DNA of 64,000 nt from Halalkalibacter suaedae (GTDB lineage Bacteria; Bacillota; Bacilli; Bacillales; Bacillaceae_D): assembly GCF_017939705.1 (NCBI RefSeq), contig NZ_JAGKSQ010000002.1, positions 124,001 to 188,000 of the forward strand, in the 5' to 3' direction. A program made the position numbers and the translations under genes. This document shows, one piece after another, positions 44,805-53,090 of this stretch. Every line of letters starts with the position of its first letter. Within the stretch, counting starts at the first letter, position 1. The notes below the pieces were generated by a model, which saw only the letters and a program-made list of their open reading frames with translations, was not told the origin of the DNA and made no database searches.

Positions 44805-46184
44805 ATGTCTAGCCAAACAGGAGCAATTGTTCAAAAGTCGTTAGAAGCATTACTTGAGGACACATCTTTTTTGCCGGATTTAGTTGGTGCTACTCGTAAC
44901 CAAGCCTTTACTTCTCTCGCGGCGATTCTTTCCACCCCTAATAAAGTGTATAAATCATTTCTTCGAGTACCATTAGATAATGGTGAGGTTGTTCGTATAC
45001 CTTCTTTTCGTGTTCAACACAATAATGCACTTGGTCCTTATAAAGGTGGTATTCGCTTTCACGAATCAGTTAATGAAGAGGAAGTTATTAATTTAGCTGC
45101 ATTAATGACGTTAAAAAATGCACTGCATGATGTTCCTTATGGAGGTGGGAAAGGCGGTGTCATTATTAATCCAAGAGAACTATCGTCTAAGGAGCTTCAT
45201 CTTGTTTGTAGAAAATATGTACAATATTTCAGTGACAGTATAGGACCAGATAAAGATATCCCAGCCCCTGATGTAGGTTCAGGAGAACGGGAAATGGATT
45301 GGATGATGGCGGAATATAAAAACATCAGACCTGGACAACCTTATCGAGGGAGTTTCACAGGGAAAAGTATTGAAAACGGAGGCTCATTGGGGAGAAGAGA
45401 AGCTACTGGAAAAGGTGTCTATTTTACTTTTCGTTATATGCTGCACGATTTTCTAAAAGAACAAAGAGCGTTTTTAGCAAACACATCAAATGTATTTGCA
45501 GAAACCCTTTTGGGATATGAAGAGCAACCATTATCGGTTGCCGTCCAAGGATTCGGAAATGTAGGTTCAGTTGCCGCACTAGAAGCATACCATTGTGCGT
45601 ACTTGCAAAACAAAGTAGTTAGTGTCAGTGACCGCAATGTTATGCTTTACAACTCGGAAGGATTGGATATCCCCTCTTTAATCCAATATACAAGTCAACA
45701 TCATGGTGATTTACCAGAAACAGAGCAAGCGTTAGATGAGATAGGAGTAAAAGCAACTATTCATAAAAATACTGATATCTTAACAATGGATGTGGATGTT
45801 TTAATTTTAGCTGCACTTGAAGATCAAATCCATCAAGGGAATATGGAGCAAATAAAAGCCAAAATTCTTGTAGAGGGTGCCAATGCTCCCGTTACAGGCG
45901 AAGCAGATCACTATTTAAATGAAAAAGGAGTCATTATTATCCCAGACATTCTAGCCAATGCTGGTGGTGTGATTGTGTCATACTTCGAATGGCTACAAGG
46001 GAGAGAAACTCAGTTCTATAAAGAAGAAGAAGTATTTAAATTGCTATTCGATAAAATGAAAGCAACAATGGACTCCATTCTTCCTCAATTTTTTGGTGAT
46101 CCTTATCCACTAAGACAAAATTGCTATATCCACTCCGTTATGAAATTATCTTCCGTATTATTTAAACAAGGGAAGCTCTATTAA
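44805..46184 (+). CDS. Glutamate/leucine dehydrogenase-family enzyme
   Basis: 459 residues with the ELFV dehydrogenase signatures: GPYKGGIRFH, VPYGGGKGGVI (catalytic Lys in the GGGKGG loop), PAPDVGSGEREMDWMM and the NAD-binding VAVQGFGNVGS, then VLVEGANAPVT-like and ANAGGVIVSYFEW. It likely deaminates glutamate to 2-oxoglutarate. It is about 30 residues longer than GudB/RocG; the surplus lies before the Rossmann domain (FLKEQRAFLANTSNVFAETL). ATG 44805 follows TGGAGG. Monocistronic with its own terminator. Confidence 0.88.
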   Translation: MSSQTGAIVQKSLEALLEDTSFLPDLVGATRNQAFTSLAAILSTPNKVYKSFLRVPLDNGEVVRIPSFRVQHNNALGPYKGGIRFHESVNEEEVINLAALMTLKNALHDVPYGGGKGGVIINPRELSSKELHLVCRKYVQYFSDSIGPDKDIPAPDVGSGEREMDWMMAEYKNIRPGQPYRGSFTGKSIENGGSLGRREATGKGVYFTFRYMLHDFLKEQRAFLANTSNVFAETLLGYEEQPLSVAVQGFGNVGSVAALEAYHCAYLQNKVVSVSDRNVMLYNSEGLDIPSLIQYTSQHHGDLPETEQALDEIGVKATIHKNTDILTMDVDVLILAALEDQIHQGNMEQIKAKILVEGANAPVTGEADHYLNEKGVIIIPDILANAGGVIVSYFEWLQGRETQFYKEEEVFKLLFDKMKATMDSILPQFFGDPYPLRQNCYIHSVMKLSSVLFKQGKLY

Positions 46185-46196
46185 TATAAGTAGTGA

Positions 46197-46248
46197 AAAA
46201 AACAACATGCTACCTAGGTGAATGTCGGTAGCATGTTGTTTATTTTTT
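46197..46248. terminator. Bidirectional terminator, dehydrogenase / AbrB-type gene
   Basis: AACAACATGCTACC and GGTAGCATGTTGTT form a 14-bp stem, with a T-run on the + strand. Confidence 0.88.
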
Positions 46249-46269
46249 AGTCAATCTAAGAGAAATAGA

Positions 46270-47313
46270 CTATGTGTTAATTTCCCTTGAGAAATACCAT
46301 TTTAAAGCTGGAGGAACTAAGATAATTATTATAAGAATTCTAGTTAACTGAAGAGAGCTGACTATTGCTGGATCTGCTCCAACGATTGATGCAGTCAGTA
46401 CCATTTCAATTAATCCACCAGGGGCGACGCTCAAAATGGCTGTCGGAAGTGTTAGCGAAGTGAGGGAAGCTAATAACGCTCCTAGTCCAAAGGAGACTAT
46501 GATTAAAGCAATAGCAACACCAAAATAAACAAATCCATATTTTCCACCTGCACGGATATCTTGAAAAGAGATGTTTTTCCCTAAACCAATACCTACAGCT
46601 GTTTGAGCACCTAATACTAAGTAGTTAGGTACATTAAGTAATTCAATCGGACTTATATGTAGGAACGCTGTAATAGCCAGAGGTACGATCACAATTCCAG
46701 CCGGAATTTTATCCTTTAGTATGAATCCTCCAATTGCTGGAATGAGAAACCAGAGCATTTGCCAATCCAGTGTGGAATATGGATTGTTTTCAACGATTAT
46801 ATAATCAGTTACTTGATTTGGAAAGAAATAAATAATAACTGCTGGCACAGTAAATAGGACAGTTAACAACCGAATCGTTTGAAAAATAACAACATAGGAT
46901 GATTTCGCATGAAGAGCTTCGCTTGCAATGACCATTTCTGTTAACCCACCAGGAATGGAACCAAAAACACTTGTCATTTTGTCAACATTAATCCAACGAG
47001 TAACAAAAATACTAATAACAATGCTCGTCAAGATTAAAATGACTGTTAACATAGTATAAGGAACCAAATATGGCCACACAGATGTCACTGTGTCTATTGT
47101 AAAGTACATCCCAAAATATATCCCAAGTATGATTAGACCAATATTCTTAATGAGGTTTGGCCAATAAATTGTTCGTTTAGTTGTTCCTTGCCATATCATA
47201 ATAAAGGTTAATGCCCCGAGGACCCATGGTAAGGGGAGATTCAAATGGTTAAATAAATATCCACCAAGCAAACCAATTATGATTGTCTCAATTAATCGTA
47301 AACTAGATAACAT
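46270..47313 (-). CDS. AbrB-family (PF05145) membrane protein
   Basis: 347 residues, about ten membrane segments in two duplicated halves; the repeats SIPGGLTEMVIAS (about residue 120) and APGGLIEMVLTA (about 295) show the duplication. This is the membrane AbrB/ammonia-monooxygenase-like family, unrelated to the transition-state DNA-binding protein AbrB. Its transport substrate is not known. It is a single gene. Confidence 0.85.
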   Translation of the reverse strand: MLSSLRLIETIIIGLLGGYLFNHLNLPLPWVLGALTFIMIWQGTTKRTIYWPNLIKNIGLIILGIYFGMYFTIDTVTSVWPYLVPYTMLTVILILTSIVISIFVTRWINVDKMTSVFGSIPGGLTEMVIASEALHAKSSYVVIFQTIRLLTVLFTVPAVIIYFFPNQVTDYIIVENNPYSTLDWQMLWFLIPAIGGFILKDKIPAGIVIVPLAITAFLHISPIELLNVPNYLVLGAQTAVGIGLGKNISFQDIRAGGKYGFVYFGVAIALIIVSFGLGALLASLTSLTLPTAILSVAPGGLIEMVLTASIVGADPAIVSSLQLTRILIIIILVPPALKWYFSREINT

Positions 47314-47439
47314 CGTTAAGCCCCCTAGCCCTTATACTTTCTTAAATTAAATTGTATCATATATTTGTTTCGTCTTTCTAAATAAAGATTTTTTCATATG
47401 TATGGTAGGATAGATTGAGACGAGTAAGGAGGAAAGAAT

Positions 47440-47565
47440 ATGTTAAAAAAATGGTGGGTTTGGTTATTAATAATATTGTTCATTGTTATTAATTTAATTG
47501 TAACGGACTTAAGCCCGGATCGAAATAATCGAAATCCGATTGATACAAATATTTCTACCCATTAA
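47440..47565 (+). CDS. 41-residue single-span membrane miniprotein
   Basis: ATG 47440 is preceded by AAGGAGGAAAGA. The product has a positively charged start (MLKKWWVW), a membrane helix (about 8-22) and a polar external tail (LSPDRNNRNPIDTN). The excellent ribosome site supports expression. No family recognised. Confidence 0.6.
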   Translation: MLKKWWVWLLIILFIVINLIVTDLSPDRNNRNPIDTNISTH

Positions 47566-47722
47566 AATGGAATTGATCTATAGATAATGTCATTCTTTGG
47601 ACTCCTCATCTGTTACAAACTTCTGACTTTTGTCGTATTTTTGGATATTTCATCGAATTATACGTCCTTTCAATGTATAATAAAGAACGTTAACGCAGTA
47701 GCGGGTAGAGGAGGAATATTAT

Positions 47723-48103
47723 ATGATGGGATGGACGTTAATACTGTTAGTAAGTGCGGCCGTTTTGTTGCTGATCTTATCATTTTTCAAAGAGAAGCGG
47801 TCTGTAGCCGAAAGAGAAATTGAACAATTTTCAATTTCTATGATGGAGGAGGTTCAGCAGCTTCAACGGCAAATTCGTACAATTGAATTAGATTCAGAGA
47901 TTCTTGCACAAGAAGTTGGTCTACAATCAAAGTCTAATGATCAACGAATCTTGTTAAGGGAGATCCTTGATTTATATAAGCGTGGTTACTCAATTGAAGG
48001 AATTGCATTGGAAACGAAGCAAACTGAAAATGAAATTAAGCTTTTATTAACTCCATATATGGTTACCAAGTCTGAAGGGAGACAAGTAGCAAATGACAGC
48101 TAA
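47723..48103 (+). CDS. Membrane-anchored coiled-coil protein
   Basis: 126 residues: an N-terminal membrane helix (about 5-21), then a coiled coil (SVAEREIEQFSISMMEEVQQ continuing to about residue 62), then a helix-turn-helix-like end (ILDLYKRGYSIEGIALETKQTENEIKLLL). The overall layout resembles SwrB/YlxL-type or similar anchored proteins. GAGGAGG precedes ATG 47723. It overlaps the next gene by 11 bases, so the two are translationally coupled. Confidence 0.75.
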   Translation: MMGWTLILLVSAAVLLLILSFFKEKRSVAEREIEQFSISMMEEVQQLQRQIRTIELDSEILAQEVGLQSKSNDQRILLREILDLYKRGYSIEGIALETKQTENEIKLLLTPYMVTKSEGRQVANDS

Positions 48104-48596
48104 TTCAATTCGAAGCTTTGCTAGTGGTCTGCTGCTTGCTGCCTGCCTATGTGGTGCTGTCTACTTTCTGGGGCCAAGTGGTGAAGCTAAAAGTACAGAA
48201 GAGGTTCAACCTATCGCATCTACAGACGAACTGAAGGCGAAATTAACAGAAGAAGGATATGTTACAATCACGACTGAAGAATGGTCAGCGACTACTGATG
48301 CCCTAAAAGCACTTCAAGAAATTGAAGATGATAGTTCTGCGGCTGAGGTAGAGGGTGAAGAGAACGTCGCAAGTATAGAAAAAGAGGTCATTATTTACCG
48401 AACGATTCTAACTGTTACACCGGGTATGACAAGCATCGATGTCGGTGAAGCATTAGTACGTGCAAATATTATTAACAAGGCTATTGATTTTTTTAATGAA
48501 GTTGAAAAGCAAGGACTTGCTAATGAGTTAAAGCCAGGTACGTTTGAAGTAGATAGTGAAATGAGTTTGCAAGAGGTTATCTCTATTATTTTTTAA
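48093..48596 (+). CDS. Membrane protein with MltG-like LysM domain, no lytic domain
   Basis: 167 residues: an N-terminal membrane anchor (about 8-27), an acidic linker (about 30-105) and a C-terminal domain VIIYRTILTVTPGMTSIDVG...LKPGTFEVDSEMSLQEVISII that resembles the LysM-like N-terminal domain of MltG (YceG), where the ending motif is L.pGTY.v...ms..ei. The catalytic transglycosylase part of MltG is absent. ATG overlaps the upstream gene. It is followed by a terminator. Role at the cell wall is inferred. Confidence 0.72.
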   Translation: MTANSIRSFASGLLLAACLCGAVYFLGPSGEAKSTEEVQPIASTDELKAKLTEEGYVTITTEEWSATTDALKALQEIEDDSSAAEVEGEENVASIEKEVIIYRTILTVTPGMTSIDVGEALVRANIINKAIDFFNEVEKQGLANELKPGTFEVDSEMSLQEVISIIF

Positions 48597-48600
48597 GTGT

Positions 48601-48625
48601 AACAGCCGAATTGGCTGTTTTTTTG
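48601..48625 (+). terminator. Terminator after the LysM-like gene
   Basis: AACAGCC and GGCTGTT around a 5-base loop, followed by TTTTTTG. Confidence 0.82.
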
Positions 48626-48705
48626 TTTTTTGCGGAAAATATCCTATAGGTGAAACAAATTTCCTTTTCATCTCGTACATAAAGAAAGAAGAGGAGGGGC
48701 TACAT

Positions 48706-49647
48706 TTGATTGACTTATTAAATAAGGAATTACAAGAAGTAAAAGAACAATTGTGGTTGAAACGCAAGTGGGGTGAGCATTTAGAACGTTCTTCGAAGCT
48801 CCTAAAAGAAGAGCAGCTTAAACAAACTAGATTACAGCAACAATTACTTAAAGAGAAAAAAGATGTTGAACGCTTAGAAGGGATTAGCATTGCGAATCTC
48901 TTTGCTACCTTATCTGGAAGGAAATTAGAGAAGGTAGATCAAGAACAACAAGAATTACTTGCTGCTGAATTAAAATATCAAGAAGCAGCTGAAACAGTAA
49001 ACGATCTTCTAGAAGAAATGTCAGATCTTGAAGGGAAATTAAAATCAGTCCAAGATGCACAAGACAAGTACGATCAATTGTTGAGTAAAAAAGAAGCATA
49101 TATTCATAGTGAGGATTCAGTCCTCAGTCATCAGCTCTATGCATTACTTGATAGTGAGTCAGATTTGCATGCTACTTTAAAAGAATACGCGGAAGCGATT
49201 AATGCTGGAAGTCGTGCGGTTGCTTTACTCAAAAGGGCTTTAGATTCCTTGGATCAAGCAAAGGATTGGTCGACATGGGATATGTTTGGTGGTGGAGCGA
49301 TTTCAACTGCAATTAAACATAGTCATATTGATGATTCAAAAAATGAAATTCATAAAGCTCAACGAGCACTTAGGCATTTTCAAGAGGAGCTAAAAGATAT
49401 TACTAATTATGTTGACAATCAAATTGAATTAAGTAGCCTGTTAACTTTTGCCGATTTCTTCTTTGATGGTTTTATTGTAGATTGGTTTGTTCATGGAAAG
49501 ATTCAAGATTCTTACGATCAAACGAAAGCAACTTTTGAGGAAACGATTAGAATCCATCAGCAACTGTTAGAACAAAAAGGAATTGTTGAAAATAAATTAA
49601 AACTGGCACAGGAAGAACGAATTTTGTTTTTAGAATCAATCAACTGA
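48706..49647 (+). CDS. Long coiled-coil cytosolic protein of unknown function
   Basis: 313 residues. Residues about 1-125 are a nearly continuous heptad coiled coil interrupted by LEGISIANLFATLSGRKLEK (about 56-75); residues 126-225 form a helical middle with SHIDDSKNEIHKAQRAL; and FADFFFDGFIVDWFVHGKI (about 248-266) is an aromatic amphipathic or membrane-associated segment. No family is recognised. TTG 48706 follows GAGGAGGGG. It ends before a bidirectional terminator. Confidence 0.75.
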   Translation: MIDLLNKELQEVKEQLWLKRKWGEHLERSSKLLKEEQLKQTRLQQQLLKEKKDVERLEGISIANLFATLSGRKLEKVDQEQQELLAAELKYQEAAETVNDLLEEMSDLEGKLKSVQDAQDKYDQLLSKKEAYIHSEDSVLSHQLYALLDSESDLHATLKEYAEAINAGSRAVALLKRALDSLDQAKDWSTWDMFGGGAISTAIKHSHIDDSKNEIHKAQRALRHFQEELKDITNYVDNQIELSSLLTFADFFFDGFIVDWFVHGKIQDSYDQTKATFEETIRIHQQLLEQKGIVENKLKLAQEERILFLESIN

Positions 49648-49708
49648 TTTTTAACAGGCTGAGGAACTTGCTGATTTCTCCCCATAAATACTCTACTAAA
49701 TCCTAAAC

Positions 49709-49752
49709 AAAACAAGCCTTTGAGAGTAGAGGTTCCCAAAGGCTTGTTTATG
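49709..49752. terminator. Bidirectional terminator, coiled-coil / PRC-barrel genes
   Basis: AACAAGCCTTTG (49711-49722) and CAAAGGCTTGTT (49737-49748) form a perfect 12-bp stem between convergent genes. Confidence 0.88.
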
Positions 49753-49763
49753 TCTAAAAAGTA

Positions 49764-50534
49764 CTATTTCCAGTAAGGCATATTTTCATAATGTGCATAA
49801 AGACTTTCTTCATCTTCTCTTGTTAGGTTTGAATAGTCTTCATAATGTGGAGCATTGTCAATTTTGTTTTTTTCTACATCAATCGTTATTGTTTTATCAA
49901 GTGCATTGATTTCTTCAACTGCACTTGGTAAAAGAATGATATGTTCTTTTTGTAAGAAGCCACCGACATTGATTTCAAGATATCGTATGTCCCACGTTTG
50001 GTGATCTAGTAAGAAGTCAGACACTTTTCCGATTTCTCCGTCTTTTACATGGACTTCATATCCTTTAATCTCATTCATACTTCTTAAGCTAACTTCTTGT
50101 TCAATCCGGTCTTGAACTGGGTCACTCGTTGATTCATCTTCTAGATGATTAACTGGAGGGACTAGTGGAACTGCTGCCTGCTGTGCTGAAGTTGGATTCC
50201 CCATCGCTCCAGCCCAATAAACTGGCCAGCCATAGTAGTTATTTAACCTTAATTCAAATTGCCTAGAAACCGGTGCATCTTCATCAGGCTTTGGACTGTT
50301 TTTAATTTGTTCTTTTGTTAAATTAAGTTCAATTTGTTGTTCTTCAACATCTAAGGAAGTGAAGGACTCCGGACTAAGAAGAACCTTTCCCCCGAAAAAC
50401 CAAGTTCTAGTGTCTCCAACAAAATAACGTACCTTAAAGGAATCTGAATCAAAATAAAAATCGTCAATTGAGCCCAATTCGTCATCTGTTGCTTTCATAG
50501 AAAACTTTTCAAGTCTACTAGATTGAATAATCAT
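49764..50534 (-). CDS. PRC-barrel domain protein
   Basis: 256 residues with two PRC-barrel-like units: one at about 5-75 (LEKFSMKATDDELGSIDDFYFD...VRYFVGDT) and one at about 165-235 (NEIKGYEVHVKDGEIGKVSDFLLDHQTWDIRYLEIN). The link between them is rich in charged and aromatic residues (YYGWPVYWAG). PRC barrels bind protein or nucleic-acid partners; such two-domain proteins are common in Bacillaceae without known role. ATG follows AGGAGAGG. Confidence 0.82.
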   Translation of the reverse strand: MIIQSSRLEKFSMKATDDELGSIDDFYFDSDSFKVRYFVGDTRTWFFGGKVLLSPESFTSLDVEEQQIELNLTKEQIKNSPKPDEDAPVSRQFELRLNNYYGWPVYWAGAMGNPTSAQQAAVPLVPPVNHLEDESTSDPVQDRIEQEVSLRSMNEIKGYEVHVKDGEIGKVSDFLLDHQTWDIRYLEINVGGFLQKEHIILLPSAVEEINALDKTITIDVEKNKIDNAPHYEDYSNLTREDEESLYAHYENMPYWK

Positions 50535-50604
50535 TTTGATATCCTCTCCTTTTCATCGTCTAGTTATCTATTCCCAAATAGTAGCCTATTAAACATACGT
50601 ACTA

Positions 50605-50641
50605 AAAAAGCAAGGATACTCGTATGGTATCCTTGCTTTTT
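50605..50641 (-). terminator. Terminator of the nitroreductase gene
   Basis: AAAAAGCAAGGATAC and GTATCCTTGCTTTTT form a perfect 15-bp stem directly after the - strand stop codon. Confidence 0.92.
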
Positions 50642-50642
50642 G

Positions 50643-51392
50643 TTATATATCTCTACAAGGGAAACCTTGTTGCTTTAGCATTGCTGCGACATCAGGGTAA
50701 TTTCCATTGTAATGATTCCCGTTGTAGAATCCAGCGATTCGTTTAGTCCAAGGCGTTTCTTTCCCGCCACGTTCTTTCTGAAAGCCCTGGAAGCTCAAGT
50801 TATATTTTTCAACCGCTTGTTTTTGTTCCTTATTGTAAATCTCTTTATGGTAAAACGTCTCAAGAGGTAATCGTAAATTAACACCTGGATCCTTTTCTCC
50901 GTAACCGATACAAAGACCGGAAATGGGAATAACATATTTCGGTAATTCAAGTAAGTCAATAACTTGAAGAGGATTTTTGCGAATGCCGCCAATAGGTACT
51001 GTTCCGAGTTGGTATGATTCGGCTGCAGCAATAGCATTACCTAGTGCAATGCCAACATCAGTGGCACCAACAATGACACTATCGACATCCTCAACTGCGT
51101 TGAAATCTGTTCCTTCAATCTCACTTGCTAATTTAGCACGGTGAAAGTCAGCACAAAAAATTAAAAAAACAGGTGCTTGCCTAATATGATCCTGATTGCC
51201 GCATAGCTCTGCTAGTTGATTTTTTCTTGTCGTGTCTTGGACTGCAATGACTGATACTTGTTGACCATGAATCCAACTCGGACCTGATTGGGCTGCAGTA
51301 ATGATTGCTGAGAGCTCTTCTTCTTTCAGTGGTTTGTTTGAATAATGACGAAACGAACGATGATTTTTTAATGTTTTTATAACCTCATTCAT
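50643..51392 (-). CDS. nfrA: NADPH-dependent FMN nitroreductase (NfrA type)
   Basis: 249 residues, full length for NfrA. Features are the FMN-binding HRSFRHYSNKPL (about 11-22), AAQSGPSWIHGQQVSVIAV, FLIFCADFHR and the C-terminal GGKETPWTKRIAGFYNGNHY region. It reduces nitroaromatics and FMN with NADPH; in B. subtilis it is stress-induced through Spx. ATG 51392 follows GAGGAGGG. Confidence 0.9.
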   Translation of the reverse strand: MNEVIKTLKNHRSFRHYSNKPLKEEELSAIITAAQSGPSWIHGQQVSVIAVQDTTRKNQLAELCGNQDHIRQAPVFLIFCADFHRAKLASEIEGTDFNAVEDVDSVIVGATDVGIALGNAIAAAESYQLGTVPIGGIRKNPLQVIDLLELPKYVIPISGLCIGYGEKDPGVNLRLPLETFYHKEIYNKEQKQAVEKYNLSFQGFQKERGGKETPWTKRIAGFYNGNHYNGNYPDVAAMLKQQGFPCRDI

Positions 51393-51565
51393 ACTAGAAT
51401 CCCTCCTCTAATTTGTTAAAAAGTGTACTAAAGATCATTTTCAATTTCAAGGAATGCGGTTTATGTATTTAATTGAGTGGCAAAGGCCCAACTAAAGTGA
51501 CTATAGACACTTGTCATTCTCCATTTCCATATACTAATCATAATTCAAAAAAAGGGGAGATATAT

Positions 51566-52459
51566 ATGTCAACTGAAAAAGGTGGCCCAAAGCTATATTC
51601 TGATTCGTTATGTGTAGATGAAGTCAATCAAGATGTTTATTATTCGAATAGCTTTCTCAATTTTTTAAACCATCAATTAACTAAGCTAGCAAAACAGCAA
51701 GCGGATCGTCTTCATTGTTTAATTGATCGTTATGATCGTTTTCACAAGCAGCAAGCTTCAGACTTACAGAAACAGCGTCATACGGTTGGAAATGTTTTAG
51801 ATGAAATGAAAAATCAGAAACAAGCTCAAGATTTGTTAAGTGAGCAAGTAATTGAGCAACAAGAAATGTCTAAATATATTGATGAACAACTTGATAAAAT
51901 GAATGAAGCATTTACTGTTTTACAAGAAAATAATGAAGAGTGGACATTAATTACAAAGGATTTATTTCAGCAAACAAGTAGCTATGAGGGAATTCATGAG
52001 GAACTATCTTCTCAGATTTCCAATCAAACAAACCAATTTAATGATTTTGAAGAATTAACGAAAGAGTGGCGGAATCAGATCGAGCAGCAAATCAAGTCGC
52101 TTAAGCAGCATATTACTACATCGAATGCTCTCTATGTTGCGACAACTAGTAGAAATCAATCACTAAGGAGCTCACACGTAGAAACAGACCGTGCGATTTC
52201 AAATCTTAATACTAATCATTCTGTGAGTACGAATCGGATTGCGGAAGGACCTTTTGTTGATTTATTTCGAGAACTCCCTGTTAATTTTCCTATTCATCAG
52301 GTCTATATTAATGGCAGTACGATTGAAGCAGGAAAGTTCTTAAATATTAGTCAAGACGGAAGCATTGCTCATTTTATAGATGATTTAGATATCAAGACAT
52401 TTGATTGTACAAAAATTGATGGTGTGAAATGGGGGCAGGCTGAACAGGGTGAAAAATAG
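51566..52459 (+). CDS. Coiled-coil protein with C-terminal domain shared with the 52647 gene
   Basis: 297 residues. Residues about 30-200 form a Gln/Glu/Lys-rich coiled coil. The last about 65 residues (FVDLFRELPVNFPIHQVYIN...SIAHFIDDLDIKTFDCTKIDGVKWG) align with the small protein at 52647-52907. AAAGGGGAGATA precedes the ATG at 51566; the longer frame upstream has no ribosome site. CATATACT at 51529-51536 might be part of a mother-cell-type promoter, but this is not firm. It is convergent to the related gene with a nested palindrome between. No family recognised. Confidence 0.7.
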   Translation: MSTEKGGPKLYSDSLCVDEVNQDVYYSNSFLNFLNHQLTKLAKQQADRLHCLIDRYDRFHKQQASDLQKQRHTVGNVLDEMKNQKQAQDLLSEQVIEQQEMSKYIDEQLDKMNEAFTVLQENNEEWTLITKDLFQQTSSYEGIHEELSSQISNQTNQFNDFEELTKEWRNQIEQQIKSLKQHITTSNALYVATTSRNQSLRSSHVETDRAISNLNTNHSVSTNRIAEGPFVDLFRELPVNFPIHQVYINGSTIEAGKFLNISQDGSIAHFIDDLDIKTFDCTKIDGVKWGQAEQGEK

Positions 52460-52500
52460 TGTAGCTGTTGACTCTGTATCAAATTACTAAAAAGTAATGA

Positions 52501-52583
52501 CAATGGTTTCGTCGCTACTTGACTTGAGAGGAGAATCTCGCTCCCCTCAAGCCTTTTAAAAAACGTAGCGACTAAACCCGTTG
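52501..52583. repeat. Nested imperfect palindrome between the two related genes
   Basis: An outer pair (52501-52518 with 52565-52583, sharing GTCGCTAC/GTAGCGAC) encloses an inner pair (52524-52533 TTGAGAGGAG with 52541-52550). No clear T-run follows the inner arms, so it is not an ordinary terminator. It could be a cruciform, RNA structure or remnant mobile repeat. Confidence 0.65.
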
Positions 52584-52646
52584 CTTTGGTTGTTGTAACA
52601 AAAGGTTAAAAACATTCCTTTGTGTAATTCATCATTTCTTATCTTA

Positions 52647-52907
52647 TTAGTCGACGTCTGCCTCACCAAATGCAATAAGGTCGATGCTATCAACGTTAAT
52701 CACATAAACCTGGCCTGCTTCGTCAATAAAGTAAGCTAGACAGTCACACAAATTAGAAAACGCTGCAAGTGGAACAAGGCCACCGTTTACATACACACCT
52801 GCTACTGCTGAGTTTGGTGGAAGCTTTCTTAAAATATCCTCAATTCCTTTACATTTCTTGTGATCGTGCTTGTGATCATGCTTATAATCGTGCTTGTATT
52901 CTGACAT
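52647..52907 (-). CDS. His-rich small protein sharing a domain with the 51566 gene
   Basis: 86 residues. The N-terminus is a repeat of KHDHKHD-type (residues about 4-17, seven acidic/basic His dipeptides), a probable metal-binding tail. The C-terminal domain (IEDILRKLPPNSAVAGVYVNGG...LAYFIDEAGQVYVINVDSIDLIAFG) aligns with the C-terminus of the 51566 product. ATG (complement of 52905-52907) follows AAAGGGG. CATACTTTA on the - strand near 52971 resembles a sigma-K -10 but lacks a matched -35. A role in spore or envelope structures is only a guess. Confidence 0.65.
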   Translation of the reverse strand: MSEYKHDYKHDHKHDHKKCKGIEDILRKLPPNSAVAGVYVNGGLVPLAAFSNLCDCLAYFIDEAGQVYVINVDSIDLIAFGEADVD

Positions 52908-53090
52908 TATACATTTCCCCTTTACATATTTTTTCTCTGTTTGTCAGAGATAATTATAAAGTATGGGGATTACGTTAAAATGAATGGACGAATTCAATGG
53001 AAATAAAAAAAAGGCTGATAAACTAGCTTAGGTAAAGACATTCTATTTTAATAAAATGTTGTAATATAATAATAGAAAAGGAGTGATCAA

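Noticed and set aside
46270-47313. AbrB transition-state regulator
   Set aside because: The protein is a ten-span membrane protein of PF05145; only the name is shared with the DNA-binding protein.
51473-51565. 31-codon N-terminal extension of the coiled-coil protein
   Set aside because: AAAGGGGAGA directly precedes ATG 51566 and the upstream part lacks a ribosome site.
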